Assembly (NCBI GenBank): GCA_014904845.1
Contig: MU119226.1
Coordinates: 62,001 to 126,000 of the forward strand
Source: Acephala macrosclerotiorum
Taxonomy: Eukaryota > Ascomycota > Leotiomycetes > Helotiales > Mollisiaceae
Length of the DNA stretch: 64,000 nucleotides
Direction of reading: 5' to 3'
The notes beneath the pieces were generated by a model. The model made no database searches. It saw only the letters and a list, made by a program, of their open reading frames with translations, and was not told the DNA's origin. A program made the translations under genes and the position numbers. This document shows positions 60,898 through 64,000 of the stretch, piece by piece (position 1 is the first letter of the stretch; each line of letters starts with the position of its first letter).

Positions 60898-61934
60898 CTC
60901 GACAAACAGACATAGAGAGCTGCCCTTGGGAATATAAGACTATGTTAATGTCTCCTTGAGATGGGTTTACAGTAGCAATGATTCTGCGGCCGGACCTCAG
61001 TCGCCTTCTGAGGAGGCCGATCACGTGAGACCCAATACCTTCAAGTTCCACGTTTGGATTTATCTGTGGGTTCCAGCTAAGATTAGGCCGTCGTATCTTG
61101 GATGATGGGTGCACCGACCCGTTTCCTGGGAAGACATGTCTAGAGTCAAAGCCACCATACCCATTCATTGGCTCGACCAACTGTTCAACATCTCTTAGAG
61201 CCATTACCCTTGCATTTACTACCCAGTTCCCGGCGCGCAGAACAACGACTATCACTCGCTTATTTAATGGCAAAGTCGAAGTTCACTTTCGAGATATCCT
61301 CAATAGCAAGCAGTGTTAGCTATTGAGATCATGGACTTCAACTTCAACTGCCAGTGTCATCATATAGGCTGAGACGTAGCAAGTGCAAATCAAAAACTTC
61401 CGAGTCCCGCTATTCCATCTTATACAAGTCTGATAACATTTTGGTACTTGAATCAAAATGTCTCGTGGCGCAAATTGAAGGTGATGCGCCGCCCTCGGCT
61501 CTCCTATTGAGGTCCCCTTTCGGTTCTGAATAGAACTCGGTTAGCTCAGCGCCACTTCACCCTCCATGATCCTCAATAGCAACATCGTCAATGCCATTCC
61601 TCAATAGCTATCATTTCTCAATAGCACACAAGATCTACAAAATGGCTCGAATTTGCGTCTGTGAGGGCTTCTTCAACTCGATCTTCTTCTTCTTTCTTCG
61701 TCCTCCATAATCGACAACAATTTTGTACAGGCAACTTCACCGACTTGATCCTCACGGCATTCAGCAACTTCACCCTGCGTTCTTTGTTCTCGAATACTAC
61801 AAATCTCTTCCTTTCGAAGGACTGGTTCCATCTCACGCACCGATACTCCTCTTTGGTCCCGGCTCATTTAGGTGGCATATCAAGTACAGCTTTCTCCCTC
61901 GCAGACCTGCAAGTATCAGTGTCGACTCATCACC
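60898..61934. promoter_or_regulatory. upstream region and leader of the pheromone receptor gene
   Basis: No gene is seen. The motif CTCAATAGC recurs at about 61300, 61573, 61601 and 61617. The last 250 bp are pyrimidine-rich and probably transcribed leader. Confidence 0.4.
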
Positions 61935-63992
61935 ATGAGTACATTCCCTTCATACTCTGGCCCGCAAGCCAACCCTGCAAACTCCATTGCACTCCCCTTC
62001 TTCGCCCTTGTTGGCATCATCATCACCTACCTTCCTCTTCGCTCTTTCTGGTCCCACCGCAATGTCCCCTTGGTCAGCATCGTCATCGCAAACGGCATCT
62101 ACAATCTGTGGAGCTTCCTGAACCCCATCATCTGGCCTAACGATGATCAGGCTCTGTGGTGGCCTGGGTATGGACTCTGCGATATTCAAGTCCTGCTGTC
62201 CTATCCTATCGGTATCGCTTTGGCCGCTTCCCTATGTGCCCTCTCCAAAGGACTTGCAGTCGCCTTGGACACCGAAAATGCGAGACTTCATCAGACCAAA
62301 TCTACGAAACACCGAAAGATCATTTCTGATGTTGTGTTTTGCTGGGGTATTCCTGTACTTCAGCTGGTGCTGCATTATGTTATACAGTCTGGCAGATACC
62401 AAATCTATCCTGTTTACGGCTGTGCCGACGTTCTCGATAATTCCTGGCCTACGATTGTCATCATCATGATCTGGCTGCCTTTCTTCACTTTCTTGAATAT
62501 GTACTATGCTGGTAAGTTCTTCTTCCCCTGATCTAAACCATTCACTAACTCGACACAGTACTCCTACTCTTCCGTCTCCGCAAGCACCGTCGCACCATCA
62601 GCTCTGCCCTGACGAGTACCGGCTCCGGCTTTGCGGCCCGGAAATACATCAAGCTGGTCCTCATCACCTTGTCACTCATAGTGATCTACCTTCCCATCCA
62701 AATGGTCCTCTTCTTCAAAGTCCTCCCAACAGATCTTGTCTCATACTCATGGTCTCGAGTCCACGACCCAACAATCTGGAATCCGATCGAGTACTTCCAC
62801 ACAGGAGATTATCCAAACATTCAATACAATGGATGGGCTGGCGTCGGAGTGGCATTCTTGTTGTGGGCATTTTTTGGATTCAACGATGATGCTGTTGACA
62901 CATATCGTTTGTGGATGGTAAAGATGGGACTTGCACACTTCTGGCCAAGTCTTAAGAATACGAGGGAGGCAAGACGAGCCATGAGAAACAGTAGACGCGG
63001 AAGCTCAGTCACGGGAGTCAGCCTGAGCAGCAGTCTTGATTTGGTTGGCAAGGTTATGAAGTACTTTGACGGAGATTTGAGGAGAGTAAGTGACGGTACG
63101 ACCATTGTTAACAGACAATCAAACAAGTAAGTTCTCCTTTCGTGCTTCTCCCAATTGTAGCTAACACTCTTCCAGTGCATCAAGAAAAGGCTCCCACGGC
63201 ACCTTAACCGGCTTCTTCAGAGTCTACACCGGCTCCACCAACCCAAAGAAAAACAACTCCCAATACTCCTCCACCGTACCCTCAAACTACACCGCAGCCT
63301 CCGACATCATCGCCCCTGCGCCACCCACCTTCTCCTCACCAACATACCCTATCGAAACATCCTACTTCTCGCCACCAGACCTAGAACCCACCCCTTCACC
63401 TCAACGCGGAAACTTCTTCTCAACTTTCCGCACTCACCTCCACGTCCCATTCCCACTCTTCGGTCAGCGGTTCGCTTCAACTCCAGTTTACAACGGAACA
63501 CAGGCCCAACTGCAAGATCTCGAGGCTCAGCACCCAGCCTTCGCTCGACGCACTTCTTCTATCCCCGCTTCGATTCCAGGTGCTGGCACGACTGTACAGA
63601 CTAATATCTGGAGCACCACCGCCGCAACTCTAACTTCTCCCACTCGCACCAAGGTTGCACCAATGTCCATCAACGAAGAAAGTGATAAGGATATCGATAT
63701 TGATCCCCTTGCTCCTGAGATGGGTACACGCGCTTATCGTGAGAGAGAGAAGAGAGAGATGTTGAGGAGAAAGATGGATGAGAGTAAGGAGGGTAAGGAG
63801 AGTGATAATGAAATGGTTAAGAAGGTTATTGCTGATAATGTGGTTTTTGAGATGGGGATGGAAACTCTTAGCTGGGTCAACAAAGGTACGAAGAAGGATG
63901 ATGCTAAGTTGGGAAACGGGAAGGAGGTTGATGGTGTTAGGGTTGTGAAGAGCTTTGAGGTTATTGAGGAGAGTGCTGCAGGTCCTTCTTGA
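61935..63992 (+). CDS. STE3-type (a-factor) pheromone receptor, GPCR
   Basis: Three exons (61935-62511, 62559-63126, 63176-63992) give 653 residues. Seven TM helices are visible from ALPFFALVGIIITYLPL to VGVAFLLWAFFGF. They include the STE3-typical WPNDD...GYGLCDIQVLL segment, the TM3 Cys and PIQMVLFFKVL. The family binds lipopeptide a-type pheromone and signals through a heterotrimeric G protein for mating. The cytosolic C-tail (about 300 residues, Ser/Thr/Pro-rich, ending in charged helices) is long for the family. The start at MSTFPSYSG places the N-terminus just before TM1, as expected. The CDS ends 8 bp before the window edge. Confidence 0.93.
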
Positions 63993-64000
63993 AGGGTCTT

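Noticed and set aside
1..64000. tRNA, rRNA, CRISPR array, bacterial-type operon or secondary-metabolite cluster
   Set aside because: I saw no TTCGA-type T-loop with a foldable cloverleaf, no spaced identical repeats, and no synthase core gene with tailoring neighbours. The DNA is clearly eukaryotic.

Overview
The window is nuclear DNA of a filamentous ascomycete (Pezizomycotina). The evidence is many short introns (about 45-115 bp) with GTRAGT-like donors, an alpha-1,3-glucan synthase, an a-factor-type (STE3) pheromone receptor, a fungal NLR-like protein, 2EXR-type proteins and secreted plant-cell-wall enzymes with a fungal CBM1. Leotiomycetes would fit, but I cannot prove the class from sequence alone. 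Exon joins given below were worked out by hand; for every multi-exon gene I checked that intron phases and total length close on an open frame.

Layout. 0-12.7 kb: a possible partial exon at the left edge, a candidate solo LTR, a ketosamine-3-kinase-like gene (six exons, one GC-AG intron), then a reverse-strand SesB-like esterase/NACHT/WD40 gene whose 3' end is replaced by a hAT-type MITE. An MFS transporter is divergent from it, followed by an ankyrin remnant. 12.7-24 kb: an acidic, probably nuclear protein of unknown function, a 2.7 kb stretch without genes, and a complete alpha-1,3-glucan synthase. 24-34.8 kb: the broken 3' end of a multicopper oxidase gene, a 2EXR protein, a small Cys-rich secreted protein, a GH16 glucanase and a basic protein of unknown function. 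34.8-42.6 kb: a PIF/Harbinger-type MITE and a 1,755-codon ankyrin-repeat gene with a nucleotidyltransferase-like N-terminus and one in-frame TAG. 42.6-55 kb: a decayed Cys-rich family gene, a Ser/Thr-rich membrane protein, an F-box/2EXR-like gene, another 2EXR gene and 3.4 kb of repeat-bearing gene-poor DNA. 55-64 kb: a GH5 cellulase with CBM1, a proline iminopeptidase, an HSL-type esterase and a STE3-type pheromone receptor.

The genes form no obvious biosynthetic cluster. Themes are wall synthesis and degradation (AGS, GH16, GH5), self/non-self recognition and mating (NLR-like, STE3), and lineage-expanded families (2EXR, ankyrin). The strongest oddities are the MITE-remodelled NLR C-terminus, the single TAG in an otherwise clean ankyrin/nucleotidyltransferase gene, and two pseudogenes whose breaks can be read base by base.
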